From assembly GCA_964450755.1 (NCBI GenBank), contig CAYVDJ010000120.1, positions 1 through 14,900 of the forward strand: 14,900 nt of DNA, in the 5' to 3' direction. Below the pieces are notes generated by a model. The model worked only from the letters and a program-made list of their open reading frames with translations, did not search any database and was not told the DNA's origin. This DNA comes from JAADDG01 sp964450755. GTDB lineage: Bacteria > Campylobacterota > Campylobacteria > Campylobacterales > JAADDG01. Positions 1 to 6,641 of this stretch are shown in pieces. The stretch's first letter is position 1. Each line of letters opens with the position of its first letter. The translations under genes and the position numbers were made by a program.

Positions 1-1261
1 CGGTTTTTGAATCTTCACTTCCCAGCATATGACTTGGTATATCAACCTGATCTGGTGTTCCGTCTCCGTTCATATCCATAGGATTTCCGCTTGGATCCAG
101 ATAATATCCTCTGTTGCTGCCGTCAGGTCTTGTTTTGCTCATTGCATAACTTGCAAAAAAGACAGTATCATCCAAAAAGTCATTGATGCCGTCGCCTAGT
201 CCGTTTGCTATAAAACTGACAGCCGCTCCGTCCAAATCTCCAACAGTACTGAATTTCGGAGCAAACATATAGGCATCACCGGCTTGTGAGGGTCCCATAG
301 GATTTGTTATATTCATCCTGTTTGCAAAATCATTTGTTACAAATCCGCCCATTCCCGGAGCAAAACCATATTCAAAACCTATTAGATTAAATGCTCTGAA
401 CGCAGTTGTTGTAACAGAATATTGACCGTCATCATAAGGTACAAAGATAAATCCTGCCAAATCGATATTTTTTACATCATCCTCTTTTATATAATTATCC
501 TGGGTATCCATAAAATTGCTGTATCTTGCTGTAGCATTGGTTAAACCCCTGCCCATACAGATTTTAAAAGAGAGTCCTGGAATATCCGTTGCATTTTCAA
601 GTTTAAACTTAAAACTTGCACCGTCAAATTCGGTATTTATGATATGTCCGATAGGAGATTTCGCTTCTTGATCATCTCTGTAATTTACCAAAAGTCCGTC
701 TGTTGCAGGTCTTCGCCCGATACTTGCAGTCCATGGAATACCTATATTTAAAAAATCATCACCCAAATATAACCAATAAGCCTCTTTGACTCTAAGAGTA
801 TTATCTCTTGGCACCTCATTGATAAACCAGTCAAAAGTATCAAATTTTCCAAAAGACTCAACAGATGTTCTTTGGGCATTGTTTCCACTTGCCCCATACA
901 TTTTATAATAGCTTAACAAACCTTTAAAAACAAGTTTATCAGTAGGCGCAAATGCCATTTTTAACCATAATCTATTTGTAAAGATTTGATTGGAGTCCTT
1001 ATCTCCGTTTGCTCTTTCATAATTGATCACATCATAAGCCGTTCTAAAATCCACACCCCATTTGATATTGTCATTACCGTCATGAGCCTTTATCTCACTG
1101 ATCTGTTTTTTTAGAGATTTGATATTGATTTTCTGTTGAGCTTTCTGGAGCTTGGCAACCTGTTTTTTAAGCTCTTCAACTTCTGCCTTTAAATCACTGT
1201 CCGCAGCATTTGCGGAAACAAAAGAAACCCCCAACAATATGGGCAAAATGTACTTTTTCAT
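1..1261 (-). CDS. DUF3373-type outer-membrane protein, 5' part only
   Basis: Partial gene: the first 420 codons are inside the window and the 3' end lies beyond the left edge. The start at 1261 is preceded by AAGGAG five bases upstream. The N-terminus (MKKYILPILLGVSFVSANA) is a clear Sec signal peptide, probably cut near residue 19. Residues about 21-55 form a heptad-like charged coiled coil (LKAEVEELKKQVAKLQKAQQ), followed by a beta-rich region with alternating aromatic residues as in an outer-membrane barrel. The overall pattern, including the NIKWGVDFRTAYD strand right after the coil, resembles DUF3373 proteins, which I know mainly from Campylobacterota and whose role is not established. 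Near the cut end, residues 396-404 (D-M-N-G-D-G-T-P-D) look like a DxNxDGxxD calcium-binding loop. The family call is from memory of its pattern. A generic porin-like protein is the alternative. Confidence 0.78.
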   Translation of the reverse strand, partial: MKKYILPILLGVSFVSANAADSDLKAEVEELKKQVAKLQKAQQKINIKSLKKQISEIKAHDGNDNIKWGVDFRTAYDVINYERANGDKDSNQIFTNRLWLKMAFAPTDKLVFKGLLSYYKMYGASGNNAQRTSVESFGKFDTFDWFINEVPRDNTLRVKEAYWLYLGDDFLNIGIPWTASIGRRPATDGLLVNYRDDQEAKSPIGHIINTEFDGASFKFKLENATDIPGLSFKICMGRGLTNATARYSNFMDTQDNYIKEDDVKNIDLAGFIFVPYDDGQYSVTTTAFRAFNLIGFEYGFAPGMGGFVTNDFANRMNITNPMGPSQAGDAYMFAPKFSTVGDLDGAAVSFIANGLGDGINDFLDDTVFFASYAMSKTRPDGSNRGYYLDPSGNPMDMNGDGTPDQVDIPSHMLGSEDSKT

Positions 1262-1351
1262 AACTACTCCTTAATATAAAAAAATCTAATACTTAATCGT
1301 ATTAAAAATAGACTTAATTTAGACTTAAAATTACTAATTTTCTACAAGAAA

Positions 1352-1374
1352 ACATATAACTTTTACTTATATGT
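1352..1374. promoter_or_regulatory. Inverted repeat ACATATAA-N7-TTATATGT, possible operator
   Basis: Two 8-bp arms (1352-1359 and 1367-1374) are perfect inverted copies with a 7-base spacer. The centre-to-centre spacing of about 15 bases would suit a dimeric regulator, or the repeat may simply be a cruciform-prone AT palindrome. It lies between two divergent genes. No regulator can be assigned. Confidence 0.35.
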
Positions 1375-1390
1375 ATATTGTCTTTGATAT

Positions 1391-1416
1391 AAAAATTAGT
1401 TATTTAACTAATTTTT
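1391..1416. promoter_or_regulatory. Perfect 12-bp inverted repeat upstream of the ilvA unit
   Basis: AAAAATTAGTTA (1391-1402), a 2-base centre (TT) and TAACTAATTTTT (1405-1416) form a perfect 26-bp dyad. It is centred about 50 bases upstream of the -10 box of the CoA-binding/ilvA unit. A related half-site (ACTAATTTT) occurs at 1333-1341. The position suits an operator or activator site. A terminator is less likely because no gene reads into it from either side. Confidence 0.45.
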
Positions 1417-1452
1417 ATCAGCATTATAAAAATATTTTTTATGCTTGAAAAT

Positions 1453-1460
1453 GTTATACT
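1453..1460 (+). promoter_or_regulatory. Extended -10 promoter of the CoA-binding/ilvA unit
   Basis: TG-T-TATACT is an extended -10 element (TG at 1452-1453, TATACT at 1455-1460) preceded by A/T runs and without a clear -35, as is usual in Campylobacterota. Transcription would begin near 1467. The ATG at 1441 would therefore lie upstream of the transcript, which favours 1486 as the real start of the first gene. Confidence 0.55.
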
Positions 1461-1485
1461 TTCAAAAAAATATCAGGAGTTTAGA

Positions 1486-1914
1486 ATGGAGTGCGAATTT
1501 CCTACCGTAAATGAAAATAAAGAAGAGATAAAAGAGATATTTGACAGTGTAAAAACCATTGCCATACCGGGGCTTTCACCAAAAGAGGAAAAAGACAGTT
1601 ACAAAGTTGCAAAATATCTTCAATCCCAAGGATACAAGATCATACCCATCTATCCAAAAGGAGAAACGATACTCGGAGAAAAAGTTTACAGATCCCTTTT
1701 GGAAATAGAAGAGAAGATAGATATGGTAGATGTTTTTAGAAAACCTGCCGCAGTAGATGCGATAGTGGAGGCCATCAGTAAAAGAGATGATGTAAAAGTC
1801 CTTTGGCTTCAAAAAGGTATAGTAAACAACAAGGCGGCTCAAAAAGCAAAGGATATGGGACTCAAAGTGGTGCAAAACAGATGTTCCATGGTAGATCACA
1901 GAGGTTTGCAATGA
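1486..1914 (+). CDS. CoA-binding protein (CoA_binding_2, YccU-like)
   Basis: A 142-residue Rossmann-fold protein of the succinyl-CoA-synthetase-like CoA-binding family. The nucleotide-binding strand and turn are at residues 24-31 (TIAIPGLS), followed by SYKVAKYLQSQGYKIIPIYP (38-57), VDVFRKP (81-87), VLWLQKGI (105-112) and the family's conserved C-terminal NRCSMVDH (131-138). These match the usual family order and length of about 140. The start at 1486 is chosen because AGGAG (1475-1479) sits just upstream. The in-frame ATG at 1441 lacks a good ribosome site and would precede the predicted transcript start. The gene's stop overlaps the ilvA start (ATGA), so the two are probably translationally coupled. 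CoA binding is known for relatives; the physiological role of this family is not settled. Confidence 0.85.
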   Translation: MECEFPTVNENKEEIKEIFDSVKTIAIPGLSPKEEKDSYKVAKYLQSQGYKIIPIYPKGETILGEKVYRSLLEIEEKIDMVDVFRKPAAVDAIVEAISKRDDVKVLWLQKGIVNNKAAQKAKDMGLKVVQNRCSMVDHRGLQ

Positions 1915-3122
1915 TCGCACTTAGTGAAATAGTCCATGCAAACAGAGTAATATCTAAAATAGTAGAAAAAACTCCGTTTGCTTACGCACCTCTTTTAAGC
2001 GATAAGAAAGATGCTCAAATATATCTGAAAAAAGAGAATCTCCAACTCACAGGCGCTTACAAGATAAGAGGAGCCTATAACAAAATAGCCTCTTTAAACG
2101 ATGAAGAGAGAAAAAGAGGAGTTATAGCCGCAAGTGCCGGTAATCATGCTCAGGGAGTAGCATACAGCGCAAAAAGTTTCAATATCCCTTCTACTATCAT
2201 CATGCCCGAAGCCACACCTCTTTTGAAAGTAACAAGTACCAAATCTTTGGGAGCAAATGTAATCTTGCACGGTGATAATTATGATGAAGCTTACGAATAT
2301 GCTCTAAAATATGCAAAAGAACACAACTTGACATTTATACATCCTTTTAATGATGACAAAATCATCGCAGGACAGGGAACTATCGCTTTGGAGATGATAG
2401 ATGAAGTAAATGATCTTGATATGATAATCATTCCAATAGGCGGCGGAGGACTTATCAGCGGAATAGGCTCTGCCATAAAACAGTTGGATCCGAACATCAG
2501 GGTTATAGGCGTAGTAGCTGCCGGAGCACCGGCTATGTATAACTCTTTTTATGCAAAAAAGGCTATAGACTCCACAAGCGTAAGGACGATTGCAGATGGA
2601 ATAGCCGTAAGAGATGTAAGCGAAAAAAATCTCAAATATATCCTTGAAGTAGTCGATGATATCGTAAAAGTGGATGATGAAGAGATAGCAAATGCCATTT
2701 TGTTTTTGCTTGAAAAACAAAAACTTGTAGTAGAAGGCGGAGGCGCCGTAGGTGTAGCGGCAATCTTGCATGATAAGATAAAATACAGCAAAAATACAAA
2801 AATAGGAATAGTTCTAAGCGGAGGCAATATCGATGTGCAGATGTTATCGGTTATCATCGAAAAAGGTCTTATAAAATCCTACAGAAAAATGAAACTTCTC
2901 GTAACTCTTATCGATAAACCTGGAAGTCTGATGAAACTGACCGATCTGCTGACAAAAGAGAGAGCAAACATAACACATATCGGATATGACAGAACATCTA
3001 CAAGTTTATCTTACGGGGATGCAAATGTTACAATGGCACTTGAAACAAAAGGCAAAGAGCATCAAGAAAGTATCAGAAAAGTTCTAAAAGAGCATAATTA
3101 TAAATTTAAAGAGGAGTATTGA
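1911..3122 (+). CDS. ilvA: Threonine ammonia-lyase with one C-terminal ACT domain
   Basis: A PLP enzyme that converts L-threonine to 2-oxobutyrate and ammonia, the first committed step of isoleucine synthesis; cytoplasmic. The PLP lysine is K51 in TGAYKIRGA. The substrate loop SAGNHAQG is at 75-82, the phosphate-binding glycine loop PIGGGGLISGI at 175-185, and SGGN at 303-306. Residues about 327-402 form a single ACT domain (MKLLVTLIDKPGSLMKLTDLL...). At 403 residues it fits the medium form with one ACT domain rather than the long E. coli IlvA (about 514, two ACT-like units) or the short unregulated TdcB form. The ACT domain predicts amino-acid feedback, probably by isoleucine or valine. The start at 1911 overlaps the previous stop and has GAGG at 1901-1904; an upstream TTG extension would read through the preceding gene out of frame and is rejected. 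A catabolic role cannot be excluded. Confidence 0.93.
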   Translation: MIALSEIVHANRVISKIVEKTPFAYAPLLSDKKDAQIYLKKENLQLTGAYKIRGAYNKIASLNDEERKRGVIAASAGNHAQGVAYSAKSFNIPSTIIMPEATPLLKVTSTKSLGANVILHGDNYDEAYEYALKYAKEHNLTFIHPFNDDKIIAGQGTIALEMIDEVNDLDMIIIPIGGGGLISGIGSAIKQLDPNIRVIGVVAAGAPAMYNSFYAKKAIDSTSVRTIADGIAVRDVSEKNLKYILEVVDDIVKVDDEEIANAILFLLEKQKLVVEGGGAVGVAAILHDKIKYSKNTKIGIVLSGGNIDVQMLSVIIEKGLIKSYRKMKLLVTLIDKPGSLMKLTDLLTKERANITHIGYDRTSTSLSYGDANVTMALETKGKEHQESIRKVLKEHNYKFKEEY

Positions 3123-3129
3123 TATCTTT

Positions 3130-4629
3130 ATGAGAGCTGTTATACTGTCTGTTATTTTCAATATTTTACTTTTTGGATCTACTCTGCACCTGTCTATCTC
3201 CGCAAATCCAAGCAGAGTCAATCCAATCCTTGCAACCGACAGCGCAAGTGGTACGATATCGGGATGGGTTTTTAACTCTCTTGTTACTTATGACAAAGAC
3301 GGAAAAATCAAACTTGAACTTGCAAAAAGCTATGAATTTACAGATGATACAACTCTCATTTTTAAACTAAAAGAGAATGTCAAATGGCAAGACGGTAAAC
3401 CTTTCAGCGCCGAAGATGTTGTTTTTACCTACAATACCATCATATCTCCAAAAATTTTCACCCCCTATGCAAGTGAATTCAGATATGTAAAAAGCGTAAA
3501 AGCGATAGAAAAATATACGCTTAAAATCAAATACAAAGAGCCATATTTTAAAGCGTTGGAAACATGGATGATGGGAATACTTCCAAAACATCTTTTAAAA
3601 GATGAAAAGGATCTGATGACAAGCTCTTTCAATCAACACCCAATCGGAACGGGACCATATAAACTAAAAGGCTTTGAGATATCAAAAGATATGGTTCTTA
3701 GAGCAAATGACGACTATTTTATACACAAACCGAATATCGATAAGATAATATATCACTTTATTCCCGATCCATCTACCGAATTTTTGATGCTAAAATCCCA
3801 TAAACTCGACATGGGAAGCCTCTCTCCACTTCAGATGGAAAGACAGATAGACAAAAAATTCAAAGATTATTATGCCATTTATGAAGATATCTCCCACGGA
3901 TATACCTACATGGGTTTCAATCTCCAAAATCCGAAATTCAAAAATCCCAAAGTCAGAGAAGCCATAAGTCTGGGTATAGACAGGCAGGAACTTGTCGATA
4001 TCCTCTTTTTCGGTCACGGCAGAGTCTGCACAGGACCTTTTATGCCCGGTACTTTTGCTTTCAACGAAAAGATAAAAGCACCGAAAAAAGATATAAAAAG
4101 AGCAAAAGAACTTCTAAAAGAGGCGGGATATGATGAAAAACATCCTTTATCATTTGAGATCGTAACAAATTCAAACAACTCTGTCAGAATGTATGCCGTG
4201 CAGATTTTACAGCATCAATTAAAGGATATCGGAGTAAAGGTCAAAATAAGAGCTTTGGAATGGCAGGCCTTTTTAAATACAATCATAGCTCCAAGACACT
4301 TTGAAGCGATAGTTTTGGGATGGAGTCTGGGACTTATGCCAGATGCCTACAGTATCTGGCATACACAGAGTGATAAGAAGGGGGGATTTAATTTTGTTCA
4401 TTATCACAACAAAAAAGTGGATGAGTTGATAAAAAAAGGTGAAAAAACCATCGACAAAAAGAAATTATCTGTTATTTACAAAGAGATATTCAAACTAATA
4501 ACCCAAGATAATCCATATCTTTTTTTATACATTCCAAACTCGATAACAGTTGTAAACAAAAAGATCAAAAATGTTACACCCTCTATCATAGGCGTTACAC
4601 ATAATCTGATTGATTGGATAAAACCTTAA
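3130..4629 (+). CDS. Peptide/nickel-type ABC transporter substrate-binding protein (SBP_bac_5)
   Basis: A 499-residue extracytoplasmic binding protein of the DppA/OppA/NikA class. A short hydrophobic signal sequence (residues 1-16, MRAVILSVIFNILLFG) is followed directly by the first strand of the mature fold (TLHLSISANPSRVNPI). The family signature lies at about 78-103 (FKLKENVKWQDGKPFSAEDV, then VFTYN), with GTGPYKLKGFE near 177-187 and a FVHYHNKKVDELI segment near the C-terminus. No lipobox cysteine is visible, so it is probably a free periplasmic protein. The start lies 7 bases after ilvA; the nearest ribosome site (GAGGAG, 3111-3116) is unusually far at 13 bases, so translation may depend partly on coupling. 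No permease or ATPase genes adjoin it, so the transporter partner must be elsewhere. The ligand (peptide, nickel complex or other) cannot be told from sequence. Confidence 0.88.
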   Translation: MRAVILSVIFNILLFGSTLHLSISANPSRVNPILATDSASGTISGWVFNSLVTYDKDGKIKLELAKSYEFTDDTTLIFKLKENVKWQDGKPFSAEDVVFTYNTIISPKIFTPYASEFRYVKSVKAIEKYTLKIKYKEPYFKALETWMMGILPKHLLKDEKDLMTSSFNQHPIGTGPYKLKGFEISKDMVLRANDDYFIHKPNIDKIIYHFIPDPSTEFLMLKSHKLDMGSLSPLQMERQIDKKFKDYYAIYEDISHGYTYMGFNLQNPKFKNPKVREAISLGIDRQELVDILFFGHGRVCTGPFMPGTFAFNEKIKAPKKDIKRAKELLKEAGYDEKHPLSFEIVTNSNNSVRMYAVQILQHQLKDIGVKVKIRALEWQAFLNTIIAPRHFEAIVLGWSLGLMPDAYSIWHTQSDKKGGFNFVHYHNKKVDELIKKGEKTIDKKKLSVIYKEIFKLITQDNPYLFLYIPNSITVVNKKIKNVTPSIIGVTHNLIDWIKP

Positions 4630-4658
4630 AATACTAAAGGGCATCTCTAAAGTATTTT
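4628..4658. terminator. Weak hairpin after the binding-protein gene
   Basis: AAAATACT (4628-4635) and AGTATTTT (4651-4658) are 8-bp inverted arms around a 15-base loop, starting at the stop codon of the binding-protein gene. The stem is all weak pairs apart from one C:G, and the downstream run is A rather than T, so termination on the plus strand is doubtful. The loop contains GGGCATCTCTAA, which recurs with one change in the hairpin at 6400-6438. Confidence 0.3.
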
Positions 4659-4673
4659 CAAAAAAAACCGAAT

Positions 4674-4681
4674 TATATAAA
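4674..4681 (+). promoter_or_regulatory. Possible -10 region of the PilZ gene
   Basis: TATATAAA lies 22-29 bases upstream of the start at 4703, after an A run, with no recognisable -35. The ribosome site is GGTGAG at 4691-4696. This is a plausible promoter but AT-rich DNA makes such matches common. Confidence 0.3.
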
Positions 4682-4702
4682 AAATAATTTGGTGAGTGAA
4701 AT

Positions 4703-5839
4703 ATGAATTGTAAACTGTCGCAATTGGCAAATGAAGCCATTATCGAATCTCAGATGATTTTTGCAAAAGAGCGTAAAATCCCTCTTTGCATAGCAAGGAT
4801 GGAATATGATCCAGGACATAATGATGAAGAAAAGTTTAAAGATGTTATAGCATTTATCCATGCTTTTATAGATTATAATCCTATTTTACTTGACAGAGAC
4901 AATACCTATCTGCTTTTTTTCAAAGATGTGCGGATTCATACTGCCGTCAAGATGATAAAAAAGCTTATTTTCAGTCTAAAAATCAAATACTCTACACAAA
5001 TAAAGAGAATATCGGTTACTTCCGTTGATCTGGAAGACTCTCTTTTTACACTGCTGGAGAGATTGGATAAATATTTTCTGATGCTGAAAACTTCAAAGAA
5101 CGAAACCATTTTTTACGGAACAAAGGATTTTGATTTTGTAGCACAAAGAAGCAAAACTGATCTTTTGGATTCTATATTCAAAAAAGATCCTCATATAAAA
5201 ATATACAATTTCTTTAAAAACATTCCGTTGATTGAAGATGTGATTATAAAAAACTACAAAGAAGATCTGTTAAAAATCCAAATTGATCCTTCAAAGCTCT
5301 CTTTTTATAAAAGGGAAAAATCCATCTACATAGAACACAATCTACTGCCGGATATCATAAAAGCCGATATATTTAAAATAGATTTTACAAATTCGATAAT
5401 TTTATTCTATAATCTCGAATTTCTGGACAGTTCCCCTGTTGATCGGGAAGATATCAGAGTAAAACCTCACAAAGCTCTGCCTGTAAAAGTAAGTTATGCG
5501 GATTATATGCTGTTTGAGGGGATTGTTATAGATCTGTCTGTAAATTCTCTTTTGATAGCTACACAACTTGCAAAACTGGAAAAAATCAACAGCCAAAATA
5601 TCGACAATATGGAATTTGATATAAAATTTCACCTTCCGTTTGCAAACAGAGACAATATCATCTCAACCAAAGGGAAAATATACAAGATACTAGGCAATCA
5701 GGTAGTTTTCAATATCACTCCAAATCCGGTACAAAAATCAAAAATATCCTCATACATTTCCGCAAGACAACATCAGTTGATAACAGAACTCGAAAATGAA
5801 ATAAGCAAAAATCATGAATTTAGTCATTCTGCAATATAG
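4703..5839 (+). CDS. PilZ-domain protein with degenerate GGDEF-like N-terminal half
   Basis: A 378-residue cytoplasmic protein without signal peptide or membrane helix. The C-terminal part (about 245-350) looks like a PilZ c-di-GMP-binding domain. RxxxR is present exactly as R248-E-D-I-R252, and the second motif (D/N)xSxxG appears as D278-L-S-V-N-S283, with serine replacing the final glycine. The N-terminal part (about 20-145) follows the order of a GGDEF domain: a strand near 27-34, a helix, the hairpin DNTYLLFFKD (66-75) where GG(D/E)EF would be, then ISVTSVDLEDSLFTLLERLD and LMLKTSKNETIFYG, which echo the VSIGxA...LLxxADxALYxAKxxGRN tail of cyclases. All catalytic GGDEF residues are missing, so it should not make c-di-GMP. 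Residues about 150-240 are an unassigned linker. A c-di-GMP effector role is inferred, and the GGDEF resemblance is by eye only. Confidence 0.7.
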   Translation: MNCKLSQLANEAIIESQMIFAKERKIPLCIARMEYDPGHNDEEKFKDVIAFIHAFIDYNPILLDRDNTYLLFFKDVRIHTAVKMIKKLIFSLKIKYSTQIKRISVTSVDLEDSLFTLLERLDKYFLMLKTSKNETIFYGTKDFDFVAQRSKTDLLDSIFKKDPHIKIYNFFKNIPLIEDVIIKNYKEDLLKIQIDPSKLSFYKREKSIYIEHNLLPDIIKADIFKIDFTNSIILFYNLEFLDSSPVDREDIRVKPHKALPVKVSYADYMLFEGIVIDLSVNSLLIATQLAKLEKINSQNIDNMEFDIKFHLPFANRDNIISTKGKIYKILGNQVVFNITPNPVQKSKISSYISARQHQLITELENEISKNHEFSHSAI

Positions 5840-5865
5840 GAAGTTAGACTATGAACCAGATTTTT

Positions 5866-5874
5866 TGATATAAT
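5866..5874 (+). promoter_or_regulatory. Consensus extended -10 promoter
   Basis: TGATATAAT (TG at 5866-5867, TATAAT at 5869-5874) is a perfect TGnTATAAT extended -10 box behind a T run, in the 55-base gap after the PilZ gene. It predicts transcription from about 5881, giving a leader of roughly 14 bases for the gene at 5895. The small membrane-protein gene therefore has its own promoter. Confidence 0.65.
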
Positions 5875-5894
5875 TTCAATAAAAAGAATTAAAT

Positions 5895-6398
5895 ATGCTT
5901 AAAAAAATATATCAAAAAATTCAAAAGAAAATTGTCGATTATGTATTTGAGGTTTCAAACAGACCTATGTCATTTATGGAACTTTTAAAAATCAACAAAC
6001 TTTATGATGACAAGATGAAAGTTGAGGGTAATCTGCCGGGATTTCGTCTTGTACTTTGGAGGGTTTATCTTGTTTTTATCATATTGTGGCATTTGATTAT
6101 TATTCCGGTTTTGATAATTTTTCATACTCTTTTGGCAAAACTGGACTGCCATTTTTCCATATTGGCTGCAATTGTTTTTACACTGCTGTTTTTCGGTACT
6201 TTTACAATTTTCAAAGAGTGGCTGTATGAGCAGATTACAATGAGGCTTCTCAAAAAAGAGTGGAAACACCATTTTGAATTTTTTGATTATGAGAAGTATC
6301 ACAGGATTGTAACACATATCTATTCCGAAGCATTGGAAAAGGGAATACCCAAAAGTGAATTGAGGCTTTTTATATTTAACAATTTATCATCAAAATAG
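5895..6398 (+). CDS. Small membrane protein with two helices, function unknown
   Basis: A 167-residue protein I do not recognise. It has a basic N-terminal helix (residues 1-16, MLKKIYQKIQKKIVDY), two strongly hydrophobic segments at about 56-81 and 87-106, then a basic and aromatic C-terminal part (FKEWLYEQITMRLLKKEWKHH and onward) that should lie on the cytoplasmic side together with the N-terminus. No catalytic motif is visible. The ribosome site is weak (AAAAAGAATT region), but the consensus extended -10 box just upstream and the hairpin just downstream support a real single-gene transcription unit. Nothing ties it to the preceding PilZ gene except orientation and proximity. Confidence 0.75.
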   Translation: MLKKIYQKIQKKIVDYVFEVSNRPMSFMELLKINKLYDDKMKVEGNLPGFRLVLWRVYLVFIILWHLIIIPVLIIFHTLLAKLDCHFSILAAIVFTLLFFGTFTIFKEWLYEQITMRLLKKEWKHHFEFFDYEKYHRIVTHIYSEALEKGIPKSELRLFIFNNLSSK

Positions 6399-6399
6399 A

Positions 6400-6438
6400 G
6401 GGCAGCTCTAAAAACTTATACAGTCCATAGAGCTGTCC
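6400..6438 (+). terminator. Hairpin terminator after the small membrane-protein gene
   Basis: GGGCAGCTCTA (6400-6410) pairs with TAGAGCTGTCC (6428-6438), an 11-bp stem with one G:U pair and a 17-base loop, followed by the T-rich TATTCTTTTA. It begins two bases after the stop codon. The stem is strong and the T tract is moderate, so this is a likely intrinsic terminator that separates the gene from the tRNA. Confidence 0.6.
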
Positions 6439-6461
6439 TATATTCTTTTAAGCAAAGATTA

Positions 6462-6469
6462 TGTAAAAT
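6462..6469 (+). promoter_or_regulatory. Possible tRNA-Arg promoter -10 region
   Basis: TG-TAAAAT at 6462-6469 lies about 20 bases before the tRNA 5' end. TAAAAT is an acceptable -10 box and the T-rich stretch TATTCTTTTA lies near the -35 distance. The tRNA needs a promoter here because a terminator precedes it. The exact element is uncertain. Confidence 0.35.
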
Positions 6470-6487
6470 TTCACCTTCTCTAAGATT

Positions 6488-6564
6488 GCGCCCATAGCTC
6501 AGCTGGATAGAGCATTTGATTGCGGTTCAAAAGGTCAGAGGTTCGAATCCTCTTGGGCGCGCCA
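6488..6564 (+). tRNA. tRNA-Arg, anticodon GCG
   Basis: A 77-base gene that folds as a complete cloverleaf with encoded CCA. The acceptor stem GCGCCCA (6488-6494) pairs with TGGGCGC (6554-6560). The D stem is GCTC/GAGC. The anticodon stem TTTGA/TCAAA encloses the loop TTGCGGT (6520-6526), and the T arm is AGAGG-TTCGAAT-CCTCT. The anticodon is GCG at 6522-6524, reading CGC and, by wobble, CGU. A20 in the D loop and C35 are known arginine identity elements in bacteria, and the discriminator is G. The unusual point is G34: most bacteria use ACG (inosine after TadA) for this box. Its 3' half is the attachment site of the adjacent mini-island. Confidence 0.95.
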
Positions 6565-6570
6565 CTGTTT
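6526..6570 (+). repeat. Left 45-bp direct repeat (att-like, inside tRNA-Arg)
   Basis: Runs from tRNA nucleotide 38 (last base of the anticodon loop) through the CCA end plus 6 trailer bases (CTGTTT). It is repeated without mismatch at 7560-7604. A perfect duplication of a tRNA 3' half on both sides of foreign-looking DNA is the classic mark of tyrosine-recombinase integration. The intact tRNA gene is on this side. Confidence 0.9.
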
Positions 6571-6641
6571 GATTTAACAAAATTCTTCAGATGAAAAACT
6601 TGTAAAGTATCAATAAACTGAGCAAAGAGTGCTAAGGTCTA

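Larger units (their letters stand above)
1262..1485. promoter_or_regulatory. Divergent intergenic regulatory region
   Basis: This is the shared upstream region of the minus-strand DUF3373 gene and the plus-strand CoA-binding/ilvA unit. It is extremely A+T rich and holds no convincing gene. It contains two inverted repeats, listed separately, and a short repeated AGACTTAA motif at about 1310-1328. A 6-bp dyad, TAATAC/GTATTA, lies at 1287-1304, close upstream of the DUF3373 gene. I could not choose one -10 box for the DUF3373 gene among several AT-rich candidates. Confidence 0.6.

Noticed and set aside
1371..1392. Seven-codon ORF beginning at ATG 1371
   Set aside because: No ribosome site and too short; best explained as part of an AT-rich dyad.
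1441..1485. Upstream ATG at 1441 as start of the CoA-binding gene
   Set aside because: No ribosome site before it, and an extended -10 box at 1452-1460 places the transcript start downstream of it. The ATG at 1486 has AGGAG.
1803..1910. TTG-initiated N-terminal extension of ilvA
   Set aside because: It would read an out-of-frame stretch of the CoA-binding gene and gives low-complexity Ser/Gly/Lys sequence. The ATG at 1911 has GAGG and the common ATGA overlap.
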